The notes below the pieces were generated by a model. The model did no database searches. It saw only the letters and a list, made by a program, of their open reading frames with translations, and was not told where the DNA came from. 64,000 bases of DNA from Arthrobacter luteolus NBRC 107841 (GTDB taxonomy: Bacteria > Actinomycetota > Actinomycetes > Actinomycetales > Micrococcaceae). The stretch is taken from the NCBI RefSeq assembly GCF_001552075.1, contig NZ_BCQM01000003.1:124001-188000 (forward strand), written 5' to 3'. The translations under genes and the position numbers were made by a program. Below, piece by piece: positions 46,961 through 55,019 of this stretch (positions within the stretch are counted from its first letter, which is position 1; every line of letters begins with the position of its first letter).

Positions 46961-48343
46961 ATGGCATCGCACACACAATTTTCTGATCGTCCCCGCGTCC
47001 TGGTGGTTGGCGGTGGCTACGTCGGTTTGTACGTAGCCAAGAACCTTCAAAAGAAGGTCAAGGCCAATGGCGGGATCGTTACGGTAGTGGATCCGCTGCC
47101 GTACATGACCTACCAGCCCTTCCTGCCGGAAGTGGCCGCCGGCACCATCCAGGCCCGCAACGCCGTCGTATCCCACCGGATGCACCTGAAGGACTCCGAG
47201 CTGATCGCCGGCAAGGTAACCGCGATTAACCACGCGACCCACACCGCCACGGTGGAACCTGCAGACGGCAGTGAGCCGTTCGAGCTCAGCTACCGCGACG
47301 TGGTTCTCTCCGCCGGTTCCGTGACCCGTACCTTCCCGATCCCGGGCCTGGCCGAAGCCGGCATCGGGATGAAGACCATCGAAGAAGCCGTCGAGATGCG
47401 TAACAAGGTGCTCGAGCGCATCGAGACCGCATCCCTGATGACAGACCAGGCCGCACGCGCCCGTGCCCTGACCTTCGTTGTGGTGGGCGGCGGGTTCGCC
47501 GGCATCGAAACCATCACCGAAATCGAAGACATGGCCCGCGGCGCCGTGCGTGCGAACAACCGGCTCAAGCGTGAAGACCTCCGCTTCGTGATGATCGAAG
47601 CCATGGGCCGCGTGATGCCCGAGGTCAAGCCCGACCAGGCCGAGTGGGTTGTCTCCAGCATGCGTGAGCGCGGCATCGAGGTACTGCTGAACACGTCCCT
47701 GGCCAGTGCCGAAGGCGGCCTGCTGAAGCTGATCAACATGGCGGACAAGTCCCCGGCCGGCGAATTTGAAGCCGACACCCTGATCTGGACCGCCGGCGTG
47801 CAGGCCAACCCCATGGTCCGCGGCACCGATTTCCCGATTGACGACCGCGGCCGCGTGCGCGCCAACGCTGAACTGCGGATCACCGGCGACGACGGTCCCC
47901 TCGAAGGTGCCTGGGCCGCCGGCGACGTTTCCGCCGTTCCCGACCTGACCGGCGGCGGTGTCGGAGGCTTCTGCGTCCCGAACGCCCAGCATGCCGTCCG
48001 CCAGGCCAAGCGCCTCTCGAAGAACCTGCTGGCGTCCCGCTACGGCCAGGGTGCCGTCAAGGAATACCGCCACAAGAACCTCGGTGCCGTGGCCGGAATG
48101 GGCCAGTACAAGGGCGTTGCCAACATCATGGGCTTCGGTATGAAGGGCTTCCCGGCCTGGCTGGCACACCGTGGCTACCACGGTATGGCAATGCCGATGT
48201 TCGAGCGTAAGTTCCGGGTTGTTTCCGGCTGGGCCGCGAACTTCTGGTTCGGCCGCGACTTCACCCAGCTGCTGCACCTGAAGAACCCGCGCAAGGCGTT
48301 CGTCGAAGCAGCCACGCCTGCCAAGAAGCCTGCCGGCAAGTAA
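46961..48343 (+). CDS. ndh: Type II NADH dehydrogenase
   Basis: A 460-residue single-subunit flavoprotein transferring electrons from NADH to menaquinone without proton pumping. Two dinucleotide folds are seen: VLVVGGGYVGLYVAKNL near residue 12 (FAD) and FVVVGGGFAGIETI near residue 170 (NADH), plus AWAAGDVSAVPD. The C-terminal amphipathic region is the membrane attachment. ATG 46961 directly follows a -10-like TAGGAT. Confidence 0.93.
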   Translation: MASHTQFSDRPRVLVVGGGYVGLYVAKNLQKKVKANGGIVTVVDPLPYMTYQPFLPEVAAGTIQARNAVVSHRMHLKDSELIAGKVTAINHATHTATVEPADGSEPFELSYRDVVLSAGSVTRTFPIPGLAEAGIGMKTIEEAVEMRNKVLERIETASLMTDQAARARALTFVVVGGGFAGIETITEIEDMARGAVRANNRLKREDLRFVMIEAMGRVMPEVKPDQAEWVVSSMRERGIEVLLNTSLASAEGGLLKLINMADKSPAGEFEADTLIWTAGVQANPMVRGTDFPIDDRGRVRANAELRITGDDGPLEGAWAAGDVSAVPDLTGGGVGGFCVPNAQHAVRQAKRLSKNLLASRYGQGAVKEYRHKNLGAVAGMGQYKGVANIMGFGMKGFPAWLAHRGYHGMAMPMFERKFRVVSGWAANFWFGRDFTQLLHLKNPRKAFVEAATPAKKPAGK

Positions 48344-48373
48344 CCTGCAGCTTTAACACAGACCTGCCATCCG

Positions 48374-48424
48374 ACGGCGGCCAACGGAGTACTCCTCCGG
48401 CGGCCGCCGTTGGCGGTTAAGGCG
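48374..48424 (+). terminator. Terminator region of ndh
   Basis: Competing GC-rich stems: ACGGCGGCC (48374-48382) with GGCCGCCGT (48412-48420), and GCCAACGG (48380-48387) with CCGTTGGC (48417-48424). It starts 30 nt after the stop. From here to the tRNA nothing else is seen. Confidence 0.55.
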
Positions 48425-48504
48425 TTTCCTGTGCTCCCCGCGGCTCAAGTAGGCTTGTCTTTGCCCCCAAACCACCGGCGCCCAGGCGCCGGGTCCCGGG
48501 GCAT

Positions 48505-48577
48505 GCCCCAGTAGCCCAATGGCAGAGGCAACCGACTTAAAATCGGTGTGTTGTCGGTTCGAGTCCGACCTGGGGTA
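48505..48577 (+). tRNA. tRNA with UAA anticodon (tRNA-Leu-like), short variable arm
   Basis: A complete 73-nt cloverleaf: acceptor GCCCCAG/CTGGGGT with a G1-U72 wobble, D arm, anticodon stem ACCGA/TCGGT around loop CTTAAAA (anticodon UAA), five-base variable loop GTGTT, T arm GTCGG-TTCGAGT-CCGAC and discriminator A. CCA is not encoded. UAA reads the leucine codon UUA, but leucine tRNAs normally have a long variable arm, which is absent. Phage genes begin just downstream, so its 3' end is probably the attachment site. Confidence 0.9.
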
Positions 48578-48583
48578 CCTGAA

Positions 48584-48604
48584 TTCCCTTATGAATCAAG
48601 GGAA
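48584..48604 (+). terminator. Hairpin after the tRNA
   Basis: A perfect 7-bp stem TTCCCTT (48584-48590) and AAGGGAA (48598-48604), followed by a T-rich stretch. It probably ends the tRNA transcript. 48605-48656 holds nothing recognisable. Confidence 0.5.
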
Positions 48605-48656
48605 GCAGTTCTTCTGAGCAGTGCGTCGAATCCCTAATTCTGGCCCGAAGGGACGC

Positions 48657-48980
48657 TTACGGGACGGAAACGTTCCTAAAGTCTTTTGCCGGAACCAAGG
48701 CATCATAGGGATCCTGCCAGCTGGAATCTTCCCGTGAGATTCTTCTCACTGCCCTCGCCGGCACCCATTCGTTGTGCGCCTGGTTATCGCTGTCCATCCA
48801 GTGGAGCAGCACGTAGCTGCGTGTCCACCCGGCCGCCTTGGCATCCACCACGTTGCCGTCCGGGAAGCGAACGCGTACGTAGGGCTCCCGCCCATACAGG
48901 GCATGCGTTACTGTCCCCGGTGGCCGTCCGACGTTGGAGACGGTGTTGCGCGGGGTGGTTGCGAGGTCGACCTTAATCAT
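48657..48980 (-). CDS. Phage-edge hypothetical protein
   Basis: A 107-residue protein with ATG 48980 preceded by AGAAGG at 9 nt. The longer frame lacks such a site and crosses a terminator. The sequence is mixed, with the Trp/Tyr-rich segment WTRSYVLLHWMDSDNQ and WQDPYDALV; no known domain. It lies beyond the hairpin closing the lysis genes, between it and the tRNA, and may be independently expressed in the lysogen. Confidence 0.6.
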   Translation of the reverse strand: MIKVDLATTPRNTVSNVGRPPGTVTHALYGREPYVRVRFPDGNVVDAKAAGWTRSYVLLHWMDSDNQAHNEWVPARAVRRISREDSSWQDPYDALVPAKDFRNVSVP

Positions 48981-49018
48981 GCCGGATACCTTCTCACCTG
49001 CCACTGACTTAAACGCCG

Positions 49019-49052
49019 GAAGCGCCCCACCCATTCCTGGGCGGGGCGCTTC
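49019..49052 (-). terminator. Terminator of the phage late operon
   Basis: Stem of 14 bp: GAAGCGCCCCACCC (49019-49032) and its partner (49039-49052), with one mismatch that is a G-U pair on the minus-strand transcript. Six-base loop. It overlaps the end of the holin-like gene by none (6 nt away). Confidence 0.78.
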
Positions 49053-49057
49053 GTTTC

Positions 49058-49384
49058 TCAAGCTTCGTGCCGGCCCTTGGAATCGGGTGCCAGGACAGCG
49101 AGGTGTTTCCGGAGCCAGTCGTTGACACCCGGTACGGCGAGGACGCGGGTCACGAGTGCAAGCAGCGCGAGGGCGGCCACGAGGACACCGTTCACCCAGA
49201 GAGTTACCTCTGCGGGGATGACGTCCGTGTACTCGGTGAGCCAGTCCTGGACGGCCACGAGGATGCCGTTCACGAGTGGGAACAGTGCCACCGCGGCGGC
49301 GAAGATGGTGCGGAGCACCGCCCGGCCCGGGTTCGCTTCCTGCGTTGCGAGAGGCTGAGGGGTTTGGAGTCCGTTGCTGGTCAT
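49058..49384 (-). CDS. Putative phage holin
   Basis: A 108-residue protein with two hydrophobic helices (about 26-46 and 62-84) separated by an acidic loop, and a charged basic tail. Size, topology and its place right after the endolysin gene fit a holin. The start directly abuts the endolysin stop. No catalytic motif. Confidence 0.65.
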   Translation of the reverse strand: MTSNGLQTPQPLATQEANPGRAVLRTIFAAAVALFPLVNGILVAVQDWLTEYTDVIPAEVTLWVNGVLVAALALLALVTRVLAVPGVNDWLRKHLAVLAPDSKGRHEA

Positions 49385-50182
49385 CTACTTCTCCTTGCTG
49401 TAGCGGGCTGCGGCCTGTGCGATGTCGTCTGCCTGCTGCCGGTTGATGGTCTTGCCGTCTGCCTGGGCTTTCACGCCTTCGATGGTTCGGGCTGTGGTGG
49501 CGGCGACGATGGACTCTGCCTGCACGGGGTTGATGAGGAGCCGGTTGTTCAGTTGCTCGACCACCAGGGCCGCTGCTCGTTTGGCGATGTCTTCGGCTTG
49601 CTGTGCTTCGATTTGTACTGCCATGTTTCCCTCCTCGGGAGTGATGGCACCGGCGGGTACTGTGCCCTTGCCGCCTGTGCCTAGGGCGATGACGGTGGAT
49701 GTTGTGAAGTAGTCTCGGGGGTTGACGCGGCCGTAGAACGTGCCTGCTGGGTAGATGCCCTCGGCGTAGTCGATGAACGCTTCCCAGTGGGTGTGTGGTC
49801 CACTGCTGTTCCCGGTGGAGCCGACCGCCCCAATGATCTGGCCTGCCCGGACAAAGTCTCCGGGCTTCACGTCGATGCGTGACTGGTGGCTGAAGCTGGT
49901 TTGGATGGCTGATGCTCCGGGCGCGGAGGGCTGGAGGATGGTGCAGCCTCCGGAGCCGCCGTTGAAGGGGATCATTTCCCAGGTGTTGCCGGGTGGGAAT
50001 GTTCCGAACGACGCCCAGACGACGAACCCGTCACAGGGTGCGACGATGGGGGTGCCGGCGGGTGCGGCGATGTCGATCCCTTTATGCCAGGGCGGACTCT
50101 CCCAGGTGTTCTCCACCCCGAAGTCTTGGCTGATGTATGCGCCGTCTGCGAGGGCAACAGGCCAGCGGTCGAAGATGGTCAT
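49385..50182 (-). CDS. Phage endolysin, M23 metallopeptidase
   Basis: A 265-residue enzyme predicted to cut peptidoglycan cross-bridges and lyse the host. The M23 zinc motifs are HKGIDIAAPAGTPI (first His and Asp) and the HxH in SGPHTHWEAF. The C-terminal 90 residues are Ala/Gln-rich and helical, possibly for cell-wall binding. ATG 50182 follows CAGGAGG. A signal peptide is absent, in line with a holin-dependent lysin. Confidence 0.85.
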   Translation of the reverse strand: MTIFDRWPVALADGAYISQDFGVENTWESPPWHKGIDIAAPAGTPIVAPCDGFVVWASFGTFPPGNTWEMIPFNGGSGGCTILQPSAPGASAIQTSFSHQSRIDVKPGDFVRAGQIIGAVGSTGNSSGPHTHWEAFIDYAEGIYPAGTFYGRVNPRDYFTTSTVIALGTGGKGTVPAGAITPEEGNMAVQIEAQQAEDIAKRAAALVVEQLNNRLLINPVQAESIVAATTARTIEGVKAQADGKTINRQQADDIAQAAARYSKEK

Positions 50183-50203
50183 AGTGCCTCCTGGGCATAA
50201 AGA

Positions 50204-50224
50204 AAGCCCCGGAGTGCGGGGCTT
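50204..50224 (-). terminator. Hairpin upstream of the endolysin
   Basis: Stem AAGCCCC (50204-50210) and GGGGCTT (50218-50224), followed on the minus strand by TCTTTATG. It lies between the coiled-coil gene and the endolysin gene and may attenuate. Confidence 0.5.
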
Positions 50225-50227
50225 GAG

Positions 50228-50638
50228 CTAGTCGATATTGATGGACGGTTTCGGCGGCGGTCGGTCGTCGAGACGGAGGACGTGCCACCGTTGGATCAGG
50301 TCGTCCCAACCGTTCGATAGGACCCGGAGGGCTTCCCGTAGGCCGCTGATCGTTCGGTCCTGCTCGCGGACGTGGGTCTCTAGCCCCTCTACGCGTCCGG
50401 CTAGTGTCTGCCGCTCCCCGCGCTCCTTGTTGAGGTCCTCACGGAGCGAGATGTTGTCTTCACGGGCGGCGGTCGCGACAGCGAGGGCCATCTGCACGGA
50501 CTGGTCAGCAGCCGCAATGTCCGCGTCTCGCTGGCGAATGGGGGCCTCTTTGCGGGATTGCCGGTACCCCCAGAATCCCGTCCCCCCGAGGGCGGCGAGG
50601 AGCGCCACGATGATCGGCACGACGAGTTCGGGGGTCAA
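50228..50638 (-). CDS. Phage membrane-anchored coiled-coil protein
   Basis: A 136-residue protein with one N-terminal helix (about 5-24, VVPIIVALLAALGGTGFWGY) and a long charged coiled coil (ADQSVQMALAVATAAREDN, LREDLNKERGERQTLAG). This resembles DUF2746-like proteins of actinophages and could have a spanin-like role in lysis, but this is only by topology. It overlaps the preceding gene by 4 nt. Confidence 0.65.
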   Translation of the reverse strand: MTPELVVPIIVALLAALGGTGFWGYRQSRKEAPIRQRDADIAAADQSVQMALAVATAAREDNISLREDLNKERGERQTLAGRVEGLETHVREQDRTISGLREALRVLSNGWDDLIQRWHVLRLDDRPPPKPSINID

Positions 50639-51114
50639 AGGATTTCGCCCTTCACTTCGGCGATAGTGCGGCGGGTGTGCCGCTCAATCATCAGGACGGA
50701 CACGAATCGGAGGAGCCCGCCCAGCCCAAGCATGAGGGGGACGATCCAAGAGAATATGGACTCCGGGTAATGCCAGGACACACTGATTGCGTAGGCGACG
50801 AATCCACCTCCGGAGAGCAGTAGCCCGAAGCGTTCGAGCGCCCACCCGGTGGAGACGTCGTCGCCGTGCCAGTTCAGGCCAACAACGGACAGCACGCCGC
50901 CGGCCGCAAGGAAAGACGACACCAGGATGACCACGAGTAGCGGCATCTGGTCCATGCTCTTGGACGGGGTGAAGGCTGATGTGAACAGGGAAACCGCTGC
51001 GAGGATGCCGAAAATCAGCGATACCACTGCAACCGTCGTATCCATCGGGTGAACCAGCATGCGATCCCACCAAGACGGCGGGTTCCTCACTGGTTGATAA
51101 ACGTGAGTAGGCAC
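50635..51114 (-). CDS. Phage membrane protein
   Basis: A 159-residue protein with about four hydrophobic helices and a cytoplasmic basic tail. GTG 51114 has an ideal AAGGAGG site 6 nt upstream; the longer frame runs through the terminator. Four helices and position in the lysis region allow a second holin or a superinfection-exclusion protein; there is no specific motif. Confidence 0.65.
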   Translation of the reverse strand: MPTHVYQPVRNPPSWWDRMLVHPMDTTVAVVSLIFGILAAVSLFTSAFTPSKSMDQMPLLVVILVSSFLAAGGVLSVVGLNWHGDDVSTGWALERFGLLLSGGGFVAYAISVSWHYPESIFSWIVPLMLGLGGLLRFVSVLMIERHTRRTIAEVKGEIL

Positions 51115-51140
51115 GGGTGCCCTCCTTGTTTTGGGTACAA

Positions 51141-51164
51141 AAAAAGCACCCATGCGGGGGTGCT
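51141..51164 (-). terminator. Rho-independent terminator in the phage late region
   Basis: Stem AGCACCC (51145-51151) and GGGTGCT (51158-51164), followed on the minus strand by a run of T (TTTTTTT). It separates the fibre-related genes from the membrane/lysis genes. Confidence 0.85.
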
Positions 51165-51181
51165 GATGGTGGTGCTGAGGT

Positions 51182-51355
51182 TTAGGCTGTGGCCCCGTAG
51201 AGTGCCCGATGCGTGAGGTAGTCGTGCACTGCCAGGGCCTGTGCCAGGATTTCCGGGTCGGTGATGGCGCCGTTGGAGTTCGCCTGTGTTCCGTCGCGGG
51301 GGTCCAGCGAGATGTTCACGTAGACCACGCGTGCGGGGGTATTGGCTTCAGCCAT
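51182..51355 (-). CDS. Small phage protein of 57 residues
   Basis: ATG 51355 with AGGGAG upstream opens a frame ending in TAA at 51182. The protein (starting MAEANTPARVVYVNISLDP) is acidic and lacks hydrophobic stretches. It follows the fibre gene by 11 nt and its predicted start is well supported; function unknown. Confidence 0.65.
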   Translation of the reverse strand: MAEANTPARVVYVNISLDPRDGTQANSNGAITDPEILAQALAVHDYLTHRALYGATA

Positions 51356-51366
51356 GCTGTTGCTCC

Positions 51367-53886
51367 CTATGAGTAGCGGGTGAGTCGGATGGTGGCCCGG
51401 TAGTAGGCGAGGCCGCCGGACGTTTGTATGAACCGGAATTTCAGCTTCGCGCCGGCCGCGAGGAGTTTCCCGCCCATGGCCCCGGTCCCTTGGTCTTCAC
51501 CGACTTGGATGCCGGTTCGGCTGTACGCGACGTCGTTGCCGTCCGCGATGTCGATGAAGGATCGGCCTGTTGTCGGTTTGGCTGTGGTCAGTCCGGAGTT
51601 GGTATAGAGGACGATCTGGAAGTCCACCCCGTAGATGCCCCGTTCCAAGATGGTCAGCGCTCCGGTACTGGGCGTGGTTAGGGTTGCCGTCGAGGAGCCG
51701 GCCTGTCGGACCGGGGTGGAGATGTCCTGATCCGCTGCGGCGAAGTTCGCTTTGCTGCCAGTGCAGGTGTACTCCGTGATCGTTATTCCGCGGATAGGAT
51801 CCCCGTTGGCCAGTACGCCGTTCCGGCCATCCAGCCTAAGCACACCGTCGCCGTCGTGCCGAACTTCGGCTAGAGCACCGATGCCATCTTGCAGCGATTG
51901 GGTGTACCAGCCATTTGGGTGGACGGAATGAATGGTTTGGCGGCTTGGCTGTGCTGTGGGTGTGGCACGGTTACTGGCCGCCAGCATGCTTGCGACGTCA
52001 GTTGAGACGCTCATGCCGGTATGTCCTGACAGATCCGTGGCGCGGGAGCTGCGGAGCACAAGGCCCTCACTATTGGCGGTATCGGCCATGAGTCCGGCGG
52101 ACCACTTCGGCACGGTGCCCACACCGTCTTCTCGTTCGCCCTCAAACCACAGGCCTGGCCAGCGGTCGTTCGAGTTCGTGGCGAAGGGAGAAGCCCGCTG
52201 GGTTAATATGGCGCGGGTCCGATAGGAAACAGACTTACCACCCGGGTCTATGAGTGTGCCGCGCCCATGGCCTGTCACGCCGTCGTCGGTGAACTTGACG
52301 CCGACGTTAGCCGCGGAGTTGGTCTCGATGCTTGCACCCACGACCCGCAGGCCCTGGAAGAATCCATCCACGATCAGCGATGGGGTGACCTTCTCGGTGG
52401 CCGTGGCATTGCCGTGGACAGTGAAAGTGACCCCATTGGTTAGGCACGCGACGGCGAAAGCGATGCCGACGACGCCCGCCGGTATGGTGTACTCCTGCTC
52501 CAGCTTTCGCCGGCCGGTCCCGCTCCGCGTCGTCAGGCCGGTATAGGACACCGTGCCGTCCGCCTTGAGGAGGTAGGCGTTCCACCGGCAGTTAGCCACT
52601 GCGGTGGTGGTGACCTCCACCGAGAGGCTGTAGACCTGACCCGGCGTGACAGACAGCATCTCCGCTGGACGGGCCGCGGTGGGCGTGTTAGGCCAGAACT
52701 GAAAGGCATCGTTAGTAGATGCCATGACGTGCTGCATAGCCGCCGGCTCCGTGGCCGTACCGGGAACCAGAGCCCACGTGCCGGAGGACCGCGCCATGCG
52801 CCCGCTGTTCAGCTCAGCGTCCAGGAAACCCGGATCCGGTATGAGGTTTCCGCCCGCGCCGATGAACACCTGGTTGGCGTAGAGCTTCATAAACGCGCCG
52901 GTCTCGGCGGCGAACTTACGGGCCACCGCCTCCCCGAGCTGCGCGCTTCCCGCGATGAGCTGGTCTGTGGTCACCTTTAGGAAGCTCGCCACGTTCGCTG
53001 CAATGCGCTGCGCCGTGAGGGTATTTAGCGCGGAGTCACCGGTGACGAACAGATTCTTGATGTCCACCCGCTGGAACGCCGCCGTGTAGGAGGCGATGTG
53101 CTGCGCGTAGACATCTGGCAGCGGGGCCACTCCGGTGAGCATGTCCAGCTCGGTGCGGGCGCTGGCCAGCCGGGCGTTGGCCAGAGCCAGGCCGGAGTCC
53201 AGTGCGGGGAGAGTGGTGTTCTGCAGCGTGCCCACTGTACCGGCGAGAGTGTCCTGCGCCTGCTTGTTCCGGATGATGGCCGCGTTCATCTCGGCGTCAA
53301 CAGCCTGGAATTCCTCCCGCAGCGCATCAACGTCCACGTCCGAGCCCACCCGGGGAAGGACCTCGACCGTGACCTCCCGCGACTGTACCGACCGCTTGCC
53401 GCTGAGGGCACGGGAGACGAGCACGACGTACCAGACGCCCGGCTCCAGCATGGCGGTGCGCGAGCCGCCCCGGGGGGACTCCAGCGTGTCCAGGAGGGTG
53501 GCGGTGGTCTCGGCCTGGAACCCGGACACCGGGCTGGCGTGCGCCTCGGTGCGCGCCCAGTCCAACGGGGCGGGGATGGTGATATCCGTCTCCCCGCTGA
53601 CCTCGTCCGCGAAGTTCCCGTCCCACCCGAAGTTCAGCAGCCCCGGCCCGCCGGAGACCACCGCTTGGGAAGGGCGTGGCGGGTTGGGTCCGGAGACCAC
53701 GACCGCGCCATGCGTTCCGTCGGGCTGCTTGCCGATCACGGAGACAAGCTGCCCGTTGCCGTTGTACTCCTCGATGGTGCCGTCCTCGAGGGAGGAGTAA
53801 GCCATCTGTGGTCCGGTAGCCAGCCCTTTCACATGGTTCTCCAGCTTGATGAGCCGGGCGGCGAAACGTTCCACAGGTGTTGCCAA
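51367..53886 (-). CDS. Phage tail fibre or minor tail protein
   Basis: An 839-residue structural protein. The N-terminal part (coiled, LIKLENHVKGLATGPQ) is followed by an Ig-like segment near residues 60-200, a long helical central region and a C-terminal domain rich in Ser/Thr/Gly with beta-pattern (GVKFTDDGVTGHGRGTLID) of tip/receptor-binding type. TTG 53886 is supported by GGGG 7 nt before; upstream codons overlap the previous gene end. It likely determines host recognition. Confidence 0.72.
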   Translation of the reverse strand: MATPVERFAARLIKLENHVKGLATGPQMAYSSLEDGTIEEYNGNGQLVSVIGKQPDGTHGAVVVSGPNPPRPSQAVVSGGPGLLNFGWDGNFADEVSGETDITIPAPLDWARTEAHASPVSGFQAETTATLLDTLESPRGGSRTAMLEPGVWYVVLVSRALSGKRSVQSREVTVEVLPRVGSDVDVDALREEFQAVDAEMNAAIIRNKQAQDTLAGTVGTLQNTTLPALDSGLALANARLASARTELDMLTGVAPLPDVYAQHIASYTAAFQRVDIKNLFVTGDSALNTLTAQRIAANVASFLKVTTDQLIAGSAQLGEAVARKFAAETGAFMKLYANQVFIGAGGNLIPDPGFLDAELNSGRMARSSGTWALVPGTATEPAAMQHVMASTNDAFQFWPNTPTAARPAEMLSVTPGQVYSLSVEVTTTAVANCRWNAYLLKADGTVSYTGLTTRSGTGRRKLEQEYTIPAGVVGIAFAVACLTNGVTFTVHGNATATEKVTPSLIVDGFFQGLRVVGASIETNSAANVGVKFTDDGVTGHGRGTLIDPGGKSVSYRTRAILTQRASPFATNSNDRWPGLWFEGEREDGVGTVPKWSAGLMADTANSEGLVLRSSRATDLSGHTGMSVSTDVASMLAASNRATPTAQPSRQTIHSVHPNGWYTQSLQDGIGALAEVRHDGDGVLRLDGRNGVLANGDPIRGITITEYTCTGSKANFAAADQDISTPVRQAGSSTATLTTPSTGALTILERGIYGVDFQIVLYTNSGLTTAKPTTGRSFIDIADGNDVAYSRTGIQVGEDQGTGAMGGKLLAAGAKLKFRFIQTSGGLAYYRATIRLTRYS

Positions 53887-53891
53887 AGCGG

Positions 53892-55019
53892 TTACCCCAT
53901 CTTCTCTACTCTCGCCACAGTCAGAATGGCGTGGTTCTTTTCGGGTTCGGTGACGATGGACAGGATCCGAACCCATAGCTCTACGTCCTGGGTCCAGCCA
54001 TGTTTGGATCGGATGAGGATTTCGTCCCCCGGTGCGTAACTGCCAAGGGGCGCGTGCGGGTGATCGAGCACGGTCAAAGAATCGATGTCCTCATGCCCGA
54101 GCCGGGCCGAAAGTTCCCGGGTTGCGGCAGCGTTGGCGGACTTCTTGTTCCGCAGGGTTTTGTCGGTCACGACGACGGTGCGCTGCAGCCTGCCCGTGGT
54201 CCTGGAAAACTCGCCGCGGATCATCTTGCGACCCTCGCCAGCGCCCAGCACCACGACTTCGGAGGCGTACTCGTCGCCGTCGTAGATGATTTCCGGGGTG
54301 TCGAAGATGTTCTCCCCAACCTGGAACCGCAGATCATCCCGCCGCCGGCCGATGGTTGGGTAGCCGAGCCTCAGCCGGTGGCTGATCGTTTCCCCTGACC
54401 ATGCATGCGCTACCAGGTAATCGAACGGCGTCTCCGTGGCCAGATCATCGAACGCCTTACCGAGGTCGTGGTCCTTCCACCACTGCAGGGTGTACGGGCC
54501 GGTCTGGAAGTTCACTTCTTCACCGGTCTCGGTGGTGAACTTGACCTCTTCCTCCTTGGTCCCGATATTGACCGGGGAGGTGGTCGAATCCAGGACCATC
54601 CCGAGGTTGCCCCCAGCCTGACCCTGCTTGTGCGCCCAGATGTGCCGGGCCATGGCCAATGGATCGACCTGAACCCACGAGCCATCCGCCTTGTACGGCT
54701 GGCCCTGCAGGTAGCCGGTGAAGCCAACACAGTCCAGGGCGAGCTTCGGGCCATCCTCCGTAAGGTCTGCGAGGATCGCACCCGCCCGAATATGCCCGTC
54801 CTTCTCCGCATAGATCGCAGTTGACCACGGCATGAACAGCGGCTCGCCGGCAGGGGAACGCAGCCGAGCGATTTCCGGCTCAATACTGCCCGTAATCCCG
54901 CCCGGTCCGGACAGGTCCTCCCGGAGCTGGGAACCCTGCAGCGGCACGTCATTGGAGAGGAAGGTCTCGGTGCCGTCCCCGTTCAGGCGGGTGGCAAGGA
55001 ACCTCCACCCGGCGGCCAC
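53892..55019 (-). CDS. Phage minor tail protein (Gp37-like)
   Basis: A 375-residue baseplate or tail-tip protein with patterns of siphovirus Gp37-like/minor tail proteins: LDCVGFTGYLQGQPYK, a Trp-rich mid-region (QWWKDHDLGKAFDDLATE), then a beta-rich C-terminus. GTG 55019 is adjacent to the previous stop. No catalytic motif. Confidence 0.7.
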   Translation of the reverse strand: MAAGWRFLATRLNGDGTETFLSNDVPLQGSQLREDLSGPGGITGSIEPEIARLRSPAGEPLFMPWSTAIYAEKDGHIRAGAILADLTEDGPKLALDCVGFTGYLQGQPYKADGSWVQVDPLAMARHIWAHKQGQAGGNLGMVLDSTTSPVNIGTKEEEVKFTTETGEEVNFQTGPYTLQWWKDHDLGKAFDDLATETPFDYLVAHAWSGETISHRLRLGYPTIGRRRDDLRFQVGENIFDTPEIIYDGDEYASEVVVLGAGEGRKMIRGEFSRTTGRLQRTVVVTDKTLRNKKSANAAATRELSARLGHEDIDSLTVLDHPHAPLGSYAPGDEILIRSKHGWTQDVELWVRILSIVTEPEKNHAILTVARVEKMG

